Source: Candidatus Binataceae bacterium
Lineage (GTDB): Bacteria; Desulfobacterota; Binatia; Binatales; Binataceae
NCBI GenBank assembly: GCA_030038355.1
Contig: JASHPB010000128.1
Span: 1-64,000 of the forward strand
Length of the DNA stretch: 64,000 bases
Direction of reading: 5' to 3'
Each line of letters starts with the position of its first letter. Position 1 is the first letter of the stretch. This document shows, one piece after another, positions 35,248-44,095 of the stretch. The translations under genes and the position numbers were made by a program. Below the pieces are notes generated by a model. It did no database searches and was not told where the DNA came from. It saw nothing but the letters and a program-made list of their open reading frames with translations.

Positions 35248-36754
35248 CGGGCGCAGTTGGACTGCCGTCAGCAGGTCCGCGTTCGTCGGCATGCTCATAG
35301 TGGCTTGCGTCATGGCGGGATGCGCCGTTGGGCCTGATTTCGTCCGCCCCGCCGCTCCTGCGACGGGGCGCTACGACAGTGGTGAACAGCCTGCGAATAC
35401 GATTGCGACCGTAGGCGGTGCGCAGCGGTTCGAATACAGAGGTGAAGTCGCATCGGACTGGTGGAAACTGTTCGGCTGCCCGAAGCTCGACGGCATGATT
35501 CTGCAGGCCACGGCGAACAGTCCAACCCTGCAAGCCGCCCAGGCTGCGCTGAAGCAAAGTGAAGACAACCTGCGCGCTGGCTATGGAATTTTCTATCCTC
35601 AGCTAAGCACTGGCTTCCAGCCAACGCGCCAGCAGTTCTCGCCGGCTCGTTTTGGTGAAAATGTATCGCCGAGCATCTTCAGCCTCTACACTCTCTCGAC
35701 CACGGTTACTTACACTCTCGATGTCTTCGGCGGAGAACGACGCACGGTGGAAAGCCTGGGCGCGCAAGCCGAGGTTCAATACTACAACGCCATCGGCACC
35801 TACCTGACGTTGTCGGGTAATGTCGTCAACGCGATCGTGGCGGAGGCCGCCTATCAAGCGGAAATCGATTCGACAGAACGCCTCGTCGGATTTCTTCAGG
35901 AGCAGGAAAGGATCACCGCCGCTCAAGCCAAGGCGGGTACAGTGCCCTACTCAAATCTCTTGAGTATCCAGACCCAGCTGGCAATGACTGAGGCAACCCT
36001 TCCTCCCCTTGGTCAACAACTCGCGCATACGCGTCATTTGCTGACGACGCTTGCGGGCAGATCACCTGGAGAAGATTGGGCGCCGCCGCGCGTCTCGTTT
36101 GCCGAATTCACACTACCGAACGAAATTCCGGTCAGCCTGCCATCCGATCTGGTCCGCCAGCGTCCGGATATCCTCGTCGCCGAAGCGCAACTGCATAGTG
36201 CCAGCGCGCAGATCGGCGTCGCGACAGCAGCGATGCTGCCGAGCTTCACGCTCAACGCCAACTATGGTTTGAACAGCACCTCGCTTTCGAGCCTGTTCGG
36301 AAGCAGTGCGGAGTTTTGGACATTGGGGGCAGGCCTGGCGACGCCGCTGATCCAGGGGCCTACGCTCTGGTATCAGCGCAAAGCGGCGATCGATGCTTAC
36401 CAGCAGGCGCTTGCAAACTACAGGCAGGTCGTGCTCGCGGCTCTCGCCCAGGTGGCGGATGCACTCGATGCCCTCCAGCACGATGCTGAGGCGGTCAAGG
36501 CAGAATCCGCCGCGCTCGATAGCTCAGCCGAGAACCTACGCCTAATAGAGGCGAACTACCGCGCCGGAACGGTCAACTATCTGCAAGTTCTGATTGCCGA
36601 TTACCAGTACGAACAATCACAGGTTGGCTACATCCAGGCCTTGGCACAGCGCTATCAAGATACTGGCGCGCTTTTCGTCGCACTGGGCGGTGGCTGGTGG
36701 ACAGCTCGCCACAATGGCGGCAGCTCTGCGACGACGCTGCCAGTCAGCTATTAG
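35225..36754 (+). CDS. outer-membrane efflux (NodT/TolC-type) lipoprotein
   Basis: Lipobox VMAGCAVGPDF; two OEP repeats (AEAQLHSASAQIGVATAAMLPSFTLNANYGL). Confidence 0.92.
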   Translation: MYTSLENSGRSWTAVSRSAFVGMLIVACVMAGCAVGPDFVRPAAPATGRYDSGEQPANTIATVGGAQRFEYRGEVASDWWKLFGCPKLDGMILQATANSPTLQAAQAALKQSEDNLRAGYGIFYPQLSTGFQPTRQQFSPARFGENVSPSIFSLYTLSTTVTYTLDVFGGERRTVESLGAQAEVQYYNAIGTYLTLSGNVVNAIVAEAAYQAEIDSTERLVGFLQEQERITAAQAKAGTVPYSNLLSIQTQLAMTEATLPPLGQQLAHTRHLLTTLAGRSPGEDWAPPRVSFAEFTLPNEIPVSLPSDLVRQRPDILVAEAQLHSASAQIGVATAAMLPSFTLNANYGLNSTSLSSLFGSSAEFWTLGAGLATPLIQGPTLWYQRKAAIDAYQQALANYRQVVLAALAQVADALDALQHDAEAVKAESAALDSSAENLRLIEANYRAGTVNYLQVLIADYQYEQSQVGYIQALAQRYQDTGALFVALGGGWWTARHNGGSSATTLPVSY

Positions 36755-38142
36755 CGAAGTCCATGCTTGTTGAGAATGCGATGCAGCGTCTTGCGGTCGA
36801 CGCCGGCCTTGCGCGCAGCCTCTGACACATTACCGCCCTCGCGCTTCAGCAGATCCGCAACGTAGGCTGCTTCGAGTTCACCGATCCAGCGTTCCTTGGC
36901 TTCCTTCAATGTCAGCTTGCTGGCGGAATCTGCATTGATCGGAGCCGCGGTGCTCGCTGGCTGAACTGGCGCTCTCAGGTGTTGCGGCAGCTCGGCCAGC
37001 GTAATCATCTCTCCATCGACGAGAGCGCACGCTCGCTCGACTACGTTTTGCAGTTCACGCACGTTGCCAGGCCAGGCGTACGACTCGAGCGCCGCCATCG
37101 CTTCGGGCTCGAATCCCTTCACGAGCGCATCGGCGCGCTTCCCAAATTTCCTGAGAAAATTGGTTGCCAGCAGTTCGATATCTCCTGCTCGCTCGCGCAG
37201 CGGTGGCAGGGCGATGTCGATCACGTTGACGCGAAAGTAGAGGTCTTCGCGAAACTTGCCCGTCGAGACCAGCGAGCGCAGATCGCGATTGGTGGCGGAC
37301 ACGATGCGCACGTCGATATCGATTTGGCGCGTACCGCCGAGGTGCCGAATCTGGCGCTCCTGTAGCGCGCGCAGCAGCTTCGCCTGCAACCCGAGGGGCA
37401 GCTCGCCCAATTCGTCAAGAAACAAGGTGCCGCGATGGGCAGACTCCATCACCCCCTGTTTGGCATTGGTGGCGCCGGTAAAGGCGCCTTTTTCGTATCC
37501 GAACAATTCAGATTCGAGCAGGTTCTCTGGCAATGACGCGCAATCGACCGGCACAAAGGGCTGCGCGGCCCGCGGGCTGTTGGCGTGAATCGCGTGAGCG
37601 ATTAGTTCCTTGCCGGTGCCCGATTCGCCGAGAATCAGGATGTTCGCCTCGCTTCGCGCCGCCTTGCGGACCAAGTCGAGTACCTGTTGTAGAGCGGCGC
37701 TCTGACCAATGATGTTCTCGAACCCGAATATGCCCTGGAGCTGTTCGCGCAGATTCAGGTTTTCGACTTCGAGGCGGCGCTTGGTCAGCGCTCGCGCAGC
37801 GGTCAGCCTCAACTGATCGTTGGTGAAGGATTTGGACAGAAAATCGAACGCTCCCGCCTTTACCGCCGCCACCGCAGATTCCAGCGAGGCATGACCGGTC
37901 AGCATTACCACCGGCATGTGCGGATCGACCTTCCGCGCCCGCTTGAGCATCTCCATGCCATCCAGTCCGGGCATGCGCAGATCGGTCAAGAGCAAATCGG
38001 GATGCTCGGATTCAAGCAGGCGGAGGGCTTCCTCAGGGGCGGTGGTTGAGAGGCACTGGTAGCCGGCGCTCTCCAGGATACGAACCCAGCTGCTGACGAT
38101 GTCAGGCTCGTCATCAAGTATAAGAATTCGCTCGGTTGCCAT
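36751..38142 (-). CDS. NtrC-family sigma54-dependent response regulator
   Basis: Receiver LILDDEPD...LLLTDLRMPGLDG; AAA+ GESGTGKE and GAFTGA; C-terminal Fis HTH GNVSEAARKAGVDRKTLHRILNKHGLR. Confidence 0.96.
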   Translation of the reverse strand: MATERILILDDEPDIVSSWVRILESAGYQCLSTTAPEEALRLLESEHPDLLLTDLRMPGLDGMEMLKRARKVDPHMPVVMLTGHASLESAVAAVKAGAFDFLSKSFTNDQLRLTAARALTKRRLEVENLNLREQLQGIFGFENIIGQSAALQQVLDLVRKAARSEANILILGESGTGKELIAHAIHANSPRAAQPFVPVDCASLPENLLESELFGYEKGAFTGATNAKQGVMESAHRGTLFLDELGELPLGLQAKLLRALQERQIRHLGGTRQIDIDVRIVSATNRDLRSLVSTGKFREDLYFRVNVIDIALPPLRERAGDIELLATNFLRKFGKRADALVKGFEPEAMAALESYAWPGNVRELQNVVERACALVDGEMITLAELPQHLRAPVQPASTAAPINADSASKLTLKEAKERWIGELEAAYVADLLKREGGNVSEAARKAGVDRKTLHRILNKHGLR

Positions 38143-38157
38143 GGCGACCCTAAATCA

Positions 38158-39258
38158 TCAATCATGCTGGTCCGACGTTTCGGCCGCGGGCAACTTGATC
38201 GTGAAGGTCGTACCTCTTCCGGGCTCCGACTCGACCTCGATCCTGCCGTTGTGCTCCTGGATGATGCGGCGACTCATCCAAAGCCCGAGACCGGTGCCGC
38301 TTGGTTTCGTCGTATAGAGAAGCTCGAATATTCGTTTGAGCGCGTCGGGCGAAATTCCCGGACCGCTGTCGGCGATAATCAGGTGTAGCCATCCGGGTGA
38401 TTCGCCCACTTCGCGACTCTCAATCGTCACCTGGCCTCCCTGCGGCATCGCATCACGTGCATTGCTTAGCAAGTTGACCAGCACCCGTTCGAGCGCCGTG
38501 GCGTCTCCGTTTACCTGCGCGAGGCTCCGGTCGAGTTCCGTCCTTACGTTGATGCCGTCCTTGCGCATCTGCTCGCCAATCAGCAGCAGCGTGTTTTCCA
38601 CGAGCTGGTTGATATCGAGCAGCGCGACCGCCTTGTCGCGTTGCCGGGAGAGCTCGAGAAATCCCTCGATTATGCGGCTTGCACGCTCGGCCTGGCGATG
38701 AATGGTCGCGAGGTCTTCATTGAGCTCCGAAGCAGGAGTCGACGGCGGCGACTCCAGAACCAATTCGGCGCGTGAACGGATCACTTGCAGCGGGTTGTTG
38801 AGGTCGTGCGCGATGCCGGCGGCGAACGTGCCGAGCGAGATGACCGTCTCTGCTCTGCGCGCCTCCCGTTCCAGCGCGAGGCGCTGACTGATATCGGTGA
38901 CGGCGGCCACCACCAGGTCGCCGCGCGAGGTCTCGCCAGCGTAGGTCAGCCCGATCTCGATTGGAAACTCACTGCCGTCCTTACGCCGACCTACGAGGCT
39001 GAGGCCGATGCCCATCGCGCGTGTGCGGGGCGCCGCAAAGTAATTTTCGACGTGTTTGCGATGACGCTCATGAAACCCGGTGGGAAACAGCACCTCCACC
39101 CTTTGTCCGACAAGTTCTTCTGATGAATAACCAAAGAGCCGTTCGGCCTGGCGATTCACTTCCACGATGAATCCACCGCGGTTGACGACTATCAGGCCTT
39201 CACTGGCGGCTTCGAAGTATTCTTTGTATGGCACGGAACTTCGTTCGACGACGAGCAA
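38158..39258 (-). CDS. PAS-domain sensor histidine kinase
   Basis: PAS EAASEGLIVVNRGGFIVEVNRQAERLFGYSSEELVGQ; HisKA AAGIAHDLNNPLQVI; HATPase N-D-GPGIS-GTGLGL. Confidence 0.96.
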   Translation of the reverse strand: MLVVERSSVPYKEYFEAASEGLIVVNRGGFIVEVNRQAERLFGYSSEELVGQRVEVLFPTGFHERHRKHVENYFAAPRTRAMGIGLSLVGRRKDGSEFPIEIGLTYAGETSRGDLVVAAVTDISQRLALEREARRAETVISLGTFAAGIAHDLNNPLQVIRSRAELVLESPPSTPASELNEDLATIHRQAERASRIIEGFLELSRQRDKAVALLDINQLVENTLLLIGEQMRKDGINVRTELDRSLAQVNGDATALERVLVNLLSNARDAMPQGGQVTIESREVGESPGWLHLIIADSGPGISPDALKRIFELLYTTKPSGTGLGLWMSRRIIQEHNGRIEVESEPGRGTTFTIKLPAAETSDQHD

Positions 39259-39472
39259 GATTCATATCGAACCGCAAGCCAGTATAGCGACCGATGGCAT
39301 AATGTTTCCACGATTCGCTAACCTAAAGAGGCAACTTGATTAGTACGACGTTCCAACGGCAATTTAGTTTTGCTCATCGAAATCTAATGCCTGATGTTAC
39401 TTTTGCTTAACTTTCAGATAAAATCGCGCTCCAATATCTATCCGCGAGACCGTAGAAAAACAGCAATAGAGC

Positions 39473-40612
39473 ATGGCAGCTATAGCAGGAAGAGCACTCC
39501 GTCTCGTCAAAATCGCCGGCATTGAAATCGAGATCGACTATTCATGGTTGCTTGTTTTTGGGCTGGTCCTGTGGAGCTTGGCGGCTGGTTATTTCCCCCA
39601 GGCTTATCCCGGATATGCCACCGCGCAGTACTGGGTCATCGGATTGATTGCCGCAGTGCTCTTTTTCTCGTCCGTTCTGTTTCACGAACTCTGTCACGCG
39701 ATTGTCGGCAATCGCCTCGGCGAGAGCATCGACCGGATCACGCTCTTTATCTTTGGCGGCATGGCGCACCTCAAAGGTGAGCCAAGATGCGCCGAGGACG
39801 AACTCAAGATCGCCGCGGCAGGACCGCTGAGCAGCCTGGTGCTCGGCCTGTTTTTCTGGCTGGTGGCGAACGCAAGCGCGATCGGCGGCAGCGTCACGCT
39901 GTTCACTGCCGTCTTCCGGTACCTGGCCTACATCAACGTCGCTCTCGCCATCTTCAATCTTCTGCCGGGCTATCCGCTCGACGGCGGAAGGCTTCTCCGG
40001 GCCGCGCTCTGGAAACGCTGGGGCAGTATCGAGCGCGCCACGGCACGCGCTGCCGATTGGGGCCGAACCTTGGCTTGGGGATTGATGGCGCTGGGCGTGC
40101 TCGAAATTTTTGGCGGCGCGCTGGTCGGCGGCATATGGCTGATCTTCATTGGGCTTTTCCTGCGAGGCGCCGCGGCCAGTGGTTACCAGGGAACAATCGT
40201 CGAGCAAACTCTTCAGCGCATTCGGGTCGGCGACATTATGACCGCTCGACCCATAACACTCGATGCGCAGGTGGCCATTCCTGATGCAGTCGAGAACTAT
40301 TTTCTGAAACTCGGGCACGGCGGGTTTCCAGTGACCGCCGAGGGACGAGTGGTCGGAATATTGTCTCTGCAGCTGATTAGCAGGTGCCCGATTGAAGAGC
40401 GCCCGCACAAGCGGGTAAGCGATTTGATGCGCGCGCTGGATTCGAGCATCGAAATCGCCCCCTCTGAGAGCGGTCTCTCCGCGATGCAAAAGATGAATGA
40501 CTCCAGCTCGGGCCGACTGATCGTCATCGATAAGGGTCAATTCGTCGGCCTGATCACACTTAGCGGCATCACTCGCTTCGTTCAGATGAAGACGCAACTG
40601 GCCCAGGCGTAA
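39473..40612 (+). CDS. site-2 protease (M50) family metallopeptidase with CBS domains
   Basis: FHELCHAIVG (HExxH) and LLPGYPLDGGRLLRA; C-terminal CBS pair. Confidence 0.93.
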   Translation: MAAIAGRALRLVKIAGIEIEIDYSWLLVFGLVLWSLAAGYFPQAYPGYATAQYWVIGLIAAVLFFSSVLFHELCHAIVGNRLGESIDRITLFIFGGMAHLKGEPRCAEDELKIAAAGPLSSLVLGLFFWLVANASAIGGSVTLFTAVFRYLAYINVALAIFNLLPGYPLDGGRLLRAALWKRWGSIERATARAADWGRTLAWGLMALGVLEIFGGALVGGIWLIFIGLFLRGAAASGYQGTIVEQTLQRIRVGDIMTARPITLDAQVAIPDAVENYFLKLGHGGFPVTAEGRVVGILSLQLISRCPIEERPHKRVSDLMRALDSSIEIAPSESGLSAMQKMNDSSSGRLIVIDKGQFVGLITLSGITRFVQMKTQLAQA

Positions 40613-40680
40613 TCCGCGTACGCGCAAATCTCAAGAGGTCGGTTGCGCTTTGTCGCAACGCGGCGCTCTGTCACTGGACG

Positions 40681-41151
40681 CTATGCCGTGACGGTCTCGG
40701 AGCGAGCTTTTTGTGTTTCCGCCGAGGGTCGGATCACGAGCACCGGACAAGTCGCTTCCTTAATGACCTCCTCGGTAACACTTCCCATCATGAAGTGCAT
40801 CAAGCCACTTCGGCCATGAGTGGCCATTACTATCAGATCGACGTCGAGCTCATTAGCGAGCCGAACGATATCCACGCTTGGCAGCCCGCTTGCGACTTCG
40901 AGCTTGATTTTGATGTCAGCAGCTAATTCTTTTTTGGCCACACGAGCAAGCTTCGTTCTTGCGTCGCGCTCCCATCGCGGATTCTTATCGATGGGCACCG
41001 GAACGTCCATATCCTGGTTCGGCACCTTCGTGATGTGCAGGATGTAAAGCGTTGCGTTACTCTCCTTCGCCAGCGTCGCGGCAAGATGAAGCGCGGCTAT
41101 CGAGTTATCGTCGAACTCGAAAGCGCAGAGTATTTTGGTGTATTTCAACAT
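40681..41151 (-). CDS. universal stress protein (UspA family)
   Basis: KILCAFEFDDNSIAALHLAATLAK...DLIVMATHGRSGLMHFMMGSVTEEVIKEATCPVLVIRP. Confidence 0.93.
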   Translation of the reverse strand: MLKYTKILCAFEFDDNSIAALHLAATLAKESNATLYILHITKVPNQDMDVPVPIDKNPRWERDARTKLARVAKKELAADIKIKLEVASGLPSVDIVRLANELDVDLIVMATHGRSGLMHFMMGSVTEEVIKEATCPVLVIRPSAETQKARSETVTA

Positions 41152-41271
41152 TTCCTATACTCCGACACTCCCTCCTCAACCAATTTCATGAGCCCAATTG
41201 CATTGCTGAGCGATCTCCTGACCTGAGCAAACTACAATCAACGGTTTCGATATCTCCAGCCGGCCTCCGCC

Positions 41272-42765
41272 CTAAAATTTCGACAGTGATTCCGCCGTCG
41301 CCTGATCGACTGCCGCCTTGGCGGCCGAGTAACCATAGAGAGCATTGGTATAAGCCGCGTCGTCCTGAGTGTAATGACGCTGTGCGTCTTCCAATTCCAC
41401 GATGTTAGTGAGACCCGTTTCATAGCGCTTCTCGGCAAGTTCCAATTCCGCACGCGACGCGGCCAGTGTCTTTTCGGCCCGCATGATCCGCTGAAGCGAC
41501 GCTTGCCAATTCAGGAAAGCCGTATTGACCTGCAAAATTATCTTCTGGCGCAGATCTTCGACTCCGCGGCGAATAGCATGTTGCCGGTACTCAGCCTCGG
41601 CGACCTGATCCTTAGTCAGGAAGCTGTTGAAGATGGGCCAGGTGATAAGTATGCCGACGTTGAAGTTGTTGGCAGCGGGCGTGCCAGTGCCTAACGCGGA
41701 GTATCCTCCAACCGCGTTCACTGTCGGAAAGAAATCGCTGTGGTACTGAACGATTTGTGCGCCCATAGCTTTGGCCTGGGCCTCGAGCGCTTTAAGATCC
41801 GGTCGAGCGACGAAGGCCTGCGATAACAAAGTCCGCAGTGAAGTGGTGATCGGCGAGTACGTGAGTACCTCGGCGGGCTGATAGGTGGGAGCTGAATCGC
41901 TGAGGCCCATGGCATTGTCGAGCGCTACCTTGGCGTCATCAGCGAAATTGCGGGCATCAAGCAGGTGAAGCTGAGCCCGCTCGACCTCGGCCTGGGTGAC
42001 ATAAACGTCCAGTTCCGGACGAAGACCAGCCCTGGCCTTAACCTGAGCTTCATGAAGGTGGTATTTGCGCTGTTCGACAGCCTTTTCATACACTCGAATC
42101 AATTGTTGCGCTTGCAGTAGATCGAAATATCGGTCGCTCACCTCGAAGATGAGGTCCAGTTCGGTGAACTGCTGCGATGCAGCGGCGGCGTCCGCTTCAA
42201 AGCGTCTTTGGGAGACGAATCCGTAGCGGCGGCCGAAATCGAACAGAAACTGCGAGAGAGCTACACCGGCCATGTAGTTATTGGAGGTGTCCCAGCTCTG
42301 AGTGAAGTCGCCTTCAGCAAGGTTGTGATTTATGCCAGTCAACCGAGGAAAAGCGCCGTCCGCATTGTAGTACTCGGTGTTGCCGATGCCGTTTTCTGTA
42401 CTGCGAAGATATTGGGCAGTTCCGAACAACTGCGGCCCGAGGTAAGAACGCGCTTCGCCGATCTGTTCGCGTGATGCATCAGTTTCGGCGGCCGCCTCCT
42501 GAAGCCTAGGATGATACTTAAGCGCGATCGATACTGCCTCTTTGAGCGTTAGTTCACTTCCGGGCGGAATAGGTCCCGGATTAGACGTTAAGGACTGCGT
42601 TTGCGAAGAGAAGCCCGCAGCTTGAGCGGTCGAAGGTACTCCGGCCGTTATCGAGTTGACTTGCGAACTTATGGTCGGCAAGGGCACCTGCTCGCCAGCG
42701 CTTGCAAGTCCAATTGTCGTGAGCGTCGCTGCCCCTAAAAATACGAGAACTCGTGAATAATACAT
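41272..42765 (-). CDS. TolC family outer-membrane efflux protein
   Basis: Signal peptide; LTLKEAVSIALKYHPRLQEAAAETDASREQIGEARSYLGPQL; paired coiled-coil repeats. Confidence 0.93.
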   Translation of the reverse strand: MYYSRVLVFLGAATLTTIGLASAGEQVPLPTISSQVNSITAGVPSTAQAAGFSSQTQSLTSNPGPIPPGSELTLKEAVSIALKYHPRLQEAAAETDASREQIGEARSYLGPQLFGTAQYLRSTENGIGNTEYYNADGAFPRLTGINHNLAEGDFTQSWDTSNNYMAGVALSQFLFDFGRRYGFVSQRRFEADAAAASQQFTELDLIFEVSDRYFDLLQAQQLIRVYEKAVEQRKYHLHEAQVKARAGLRPELDVYVTQAEVERAQLHLLDARNFADDAKVALDNAMGLSDSAPTYQPAEVLTYSPITTSLRTLLSQAFVARPDLKALEAQAKAMGAQIVQYHSDFFPTVNAVGGYSALGTGTPAANNFNVGILITWPIFNSFLTKDQVAEAEYRQHAIRRGVEDLRQKIILQVNTAFLNWQASLQRIMRAEKTLAASRAELELAEKRYETGLTNIVELEDAQRHYTQDDAAYTNALYGYSAAKAAVDQATAESLSKF

Positions 42766-42811
42766 TCCTGGCCTCTGTCGAAGCTCGGCTTACGGAATTT
42801 GAAAGAAATCA

Positions 42812-44095
42812 CTATTCGCCAGTTGACATTGTTCTCGAAACGGTCTGGAAATCGTTCCGCAGCTTGACGGCCACTGCTTCGCCAGGAAAAAGACTGTTGC
42901 TGAAGGGTTCAACAACAAAAGACTGATCGCTCAAGCCAGAGAGAATCTCTGTATAGGCGTCATCGCTGATGCCGGTTTTGACGCTCGTTTCCTCCAAGTG
43001 CCCATTACTAACAGTGAGCACATGAGCTATGTCCCCTGAGCGCTGAATTGCCGAGGAAGGAATGCTTAGTGCATTCAGATGGCGAATTACATCGATCGTT
43101 ACGTGAGCGTAACTCCTCGGATAAAGCAGTTCCTTGGGATTGTTGATATCAACTTCGCTAAGCATGGTACGAGTCGCAAGATCCAGCGAGGAGGCATACC
43201 TGGCGACTGTGCCATGGAAGACCTGATCGGGGAACTCCTCGAAGCGGATTACGGCCGGCGTGCCTCGATGTATCAATGGATAAGAAGCTTCGGGAACGTA
43301 GATATAGATACGCAATGTTTTGATATCGGCAATCGTGAGAATCGGACCGCCACCGCTGCGGTGCCCGCCGGCACCCTCAGTCGCGCCTGGAGAAATGATG
43401 CCGGAAGTTTCGTCGACGCCGATATCGCCGCCACCGGCGCGGATGAGCGCTCCCGGATCGGCGAATCGGCCGGTGATAACCCCGTCGAACGGAGCGACGA
43501 TTTTCGTGTAATTGACCAAAGTATCGAGGGTTCCCACGTCGGCCTGCGCTTCGCGATACTTGGCGAAGGCCATATCAACGTCTTCTTGCGAAACAAGGCG
43601 AGGATCGGTTTGCTGCACGTGTTTCAGACGTTCATACGTGATGCGCTCGATCTCAAGGCTCGCCTGCGCACGAGCGAGATTGGAGTGCAACTCAGGCACT
43701 TCGATTTCCGCCAGAACTTGTCCGGCTTTAACATGATCGCCTTTATCGACATTAATGGTCTTTAGATATCCGGTGACTTTGGCGTGCAGCGCGGCTTCAT
43801 AGAAACCCACTACGTCACCCGGCAGATCAAGCGTCTTGTTCATTTCCTTTCGGCTCGGATGGACGACATCCACCTCGGGTTGAGCGGGTGTCGTCATTGG
43901 TGTAACCGGCGATGCGCAGCCAGCCGCGAAGAGTCCCACCAAAGCCAAGGTACCGAGTAAAGCAGTCCCGCATTTGCTCACGGCTCTACCTCTCCGAACG
44001 TCGTCATTGATTGGCTTGAACATTCGTGACAGCGATATCTTGTTGCTGCCTTCACGGGGTTTGCGTCCTTGCCAGTCGCTTGTAGAAGAATTCAT
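42812..44095 (-). CDS. RND efflux periplasmic adaptor subunit
   Basis: Lipoprotein-like N-terminus; GYLKTINVDKGDHVKAGQVLAEIEVPEL...YTKIVAPFDGVITGRFADPGALI. Confidence 0.93.
   Translation of the reverse strand: MNSSTSDWQGRKPREGSNKISLSRMFKPINDDVRRGRAVSKCGTALLGTLALVGLFAAGCASPVTPMTTPAQPEVDVVHPSRKEMNKTLDLPGDVVGFYEAALHAKVTGYLKTINVDKGDHVKAGQVLAEIEVPELHSNLARAQASLEIERITYERLKHVQQTDPRLVSQEDVDMAFAKYREAQADVGTLDTLVNYTKIVAPFDGVITGRFADPGALIRAGGGDIGVDETSGIISPGATEGAGGHRSGGGPILTIADIKTLRIYIYVPEASYPLIHRGTPAVIRFEEFPDQVFHGTVARYASSLDLATRTMLSEVDINNPKELLYPRSYAHVTIDVIRHLNALSIPSSAIQRSGDIAHVLTVSNGHLEETSVKTGISDDAYTEILSGLSDQSFVVEPFSNSLFPGEAVAVKLRNDFQTVSRTMSTGE

Noticed and set aside
39220-39260. TGGCACGGAACTTCG as a sigma54 promoter
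   Set aside because: The -12 element does not match TTGC and it lies within the histidine kinase coding region.
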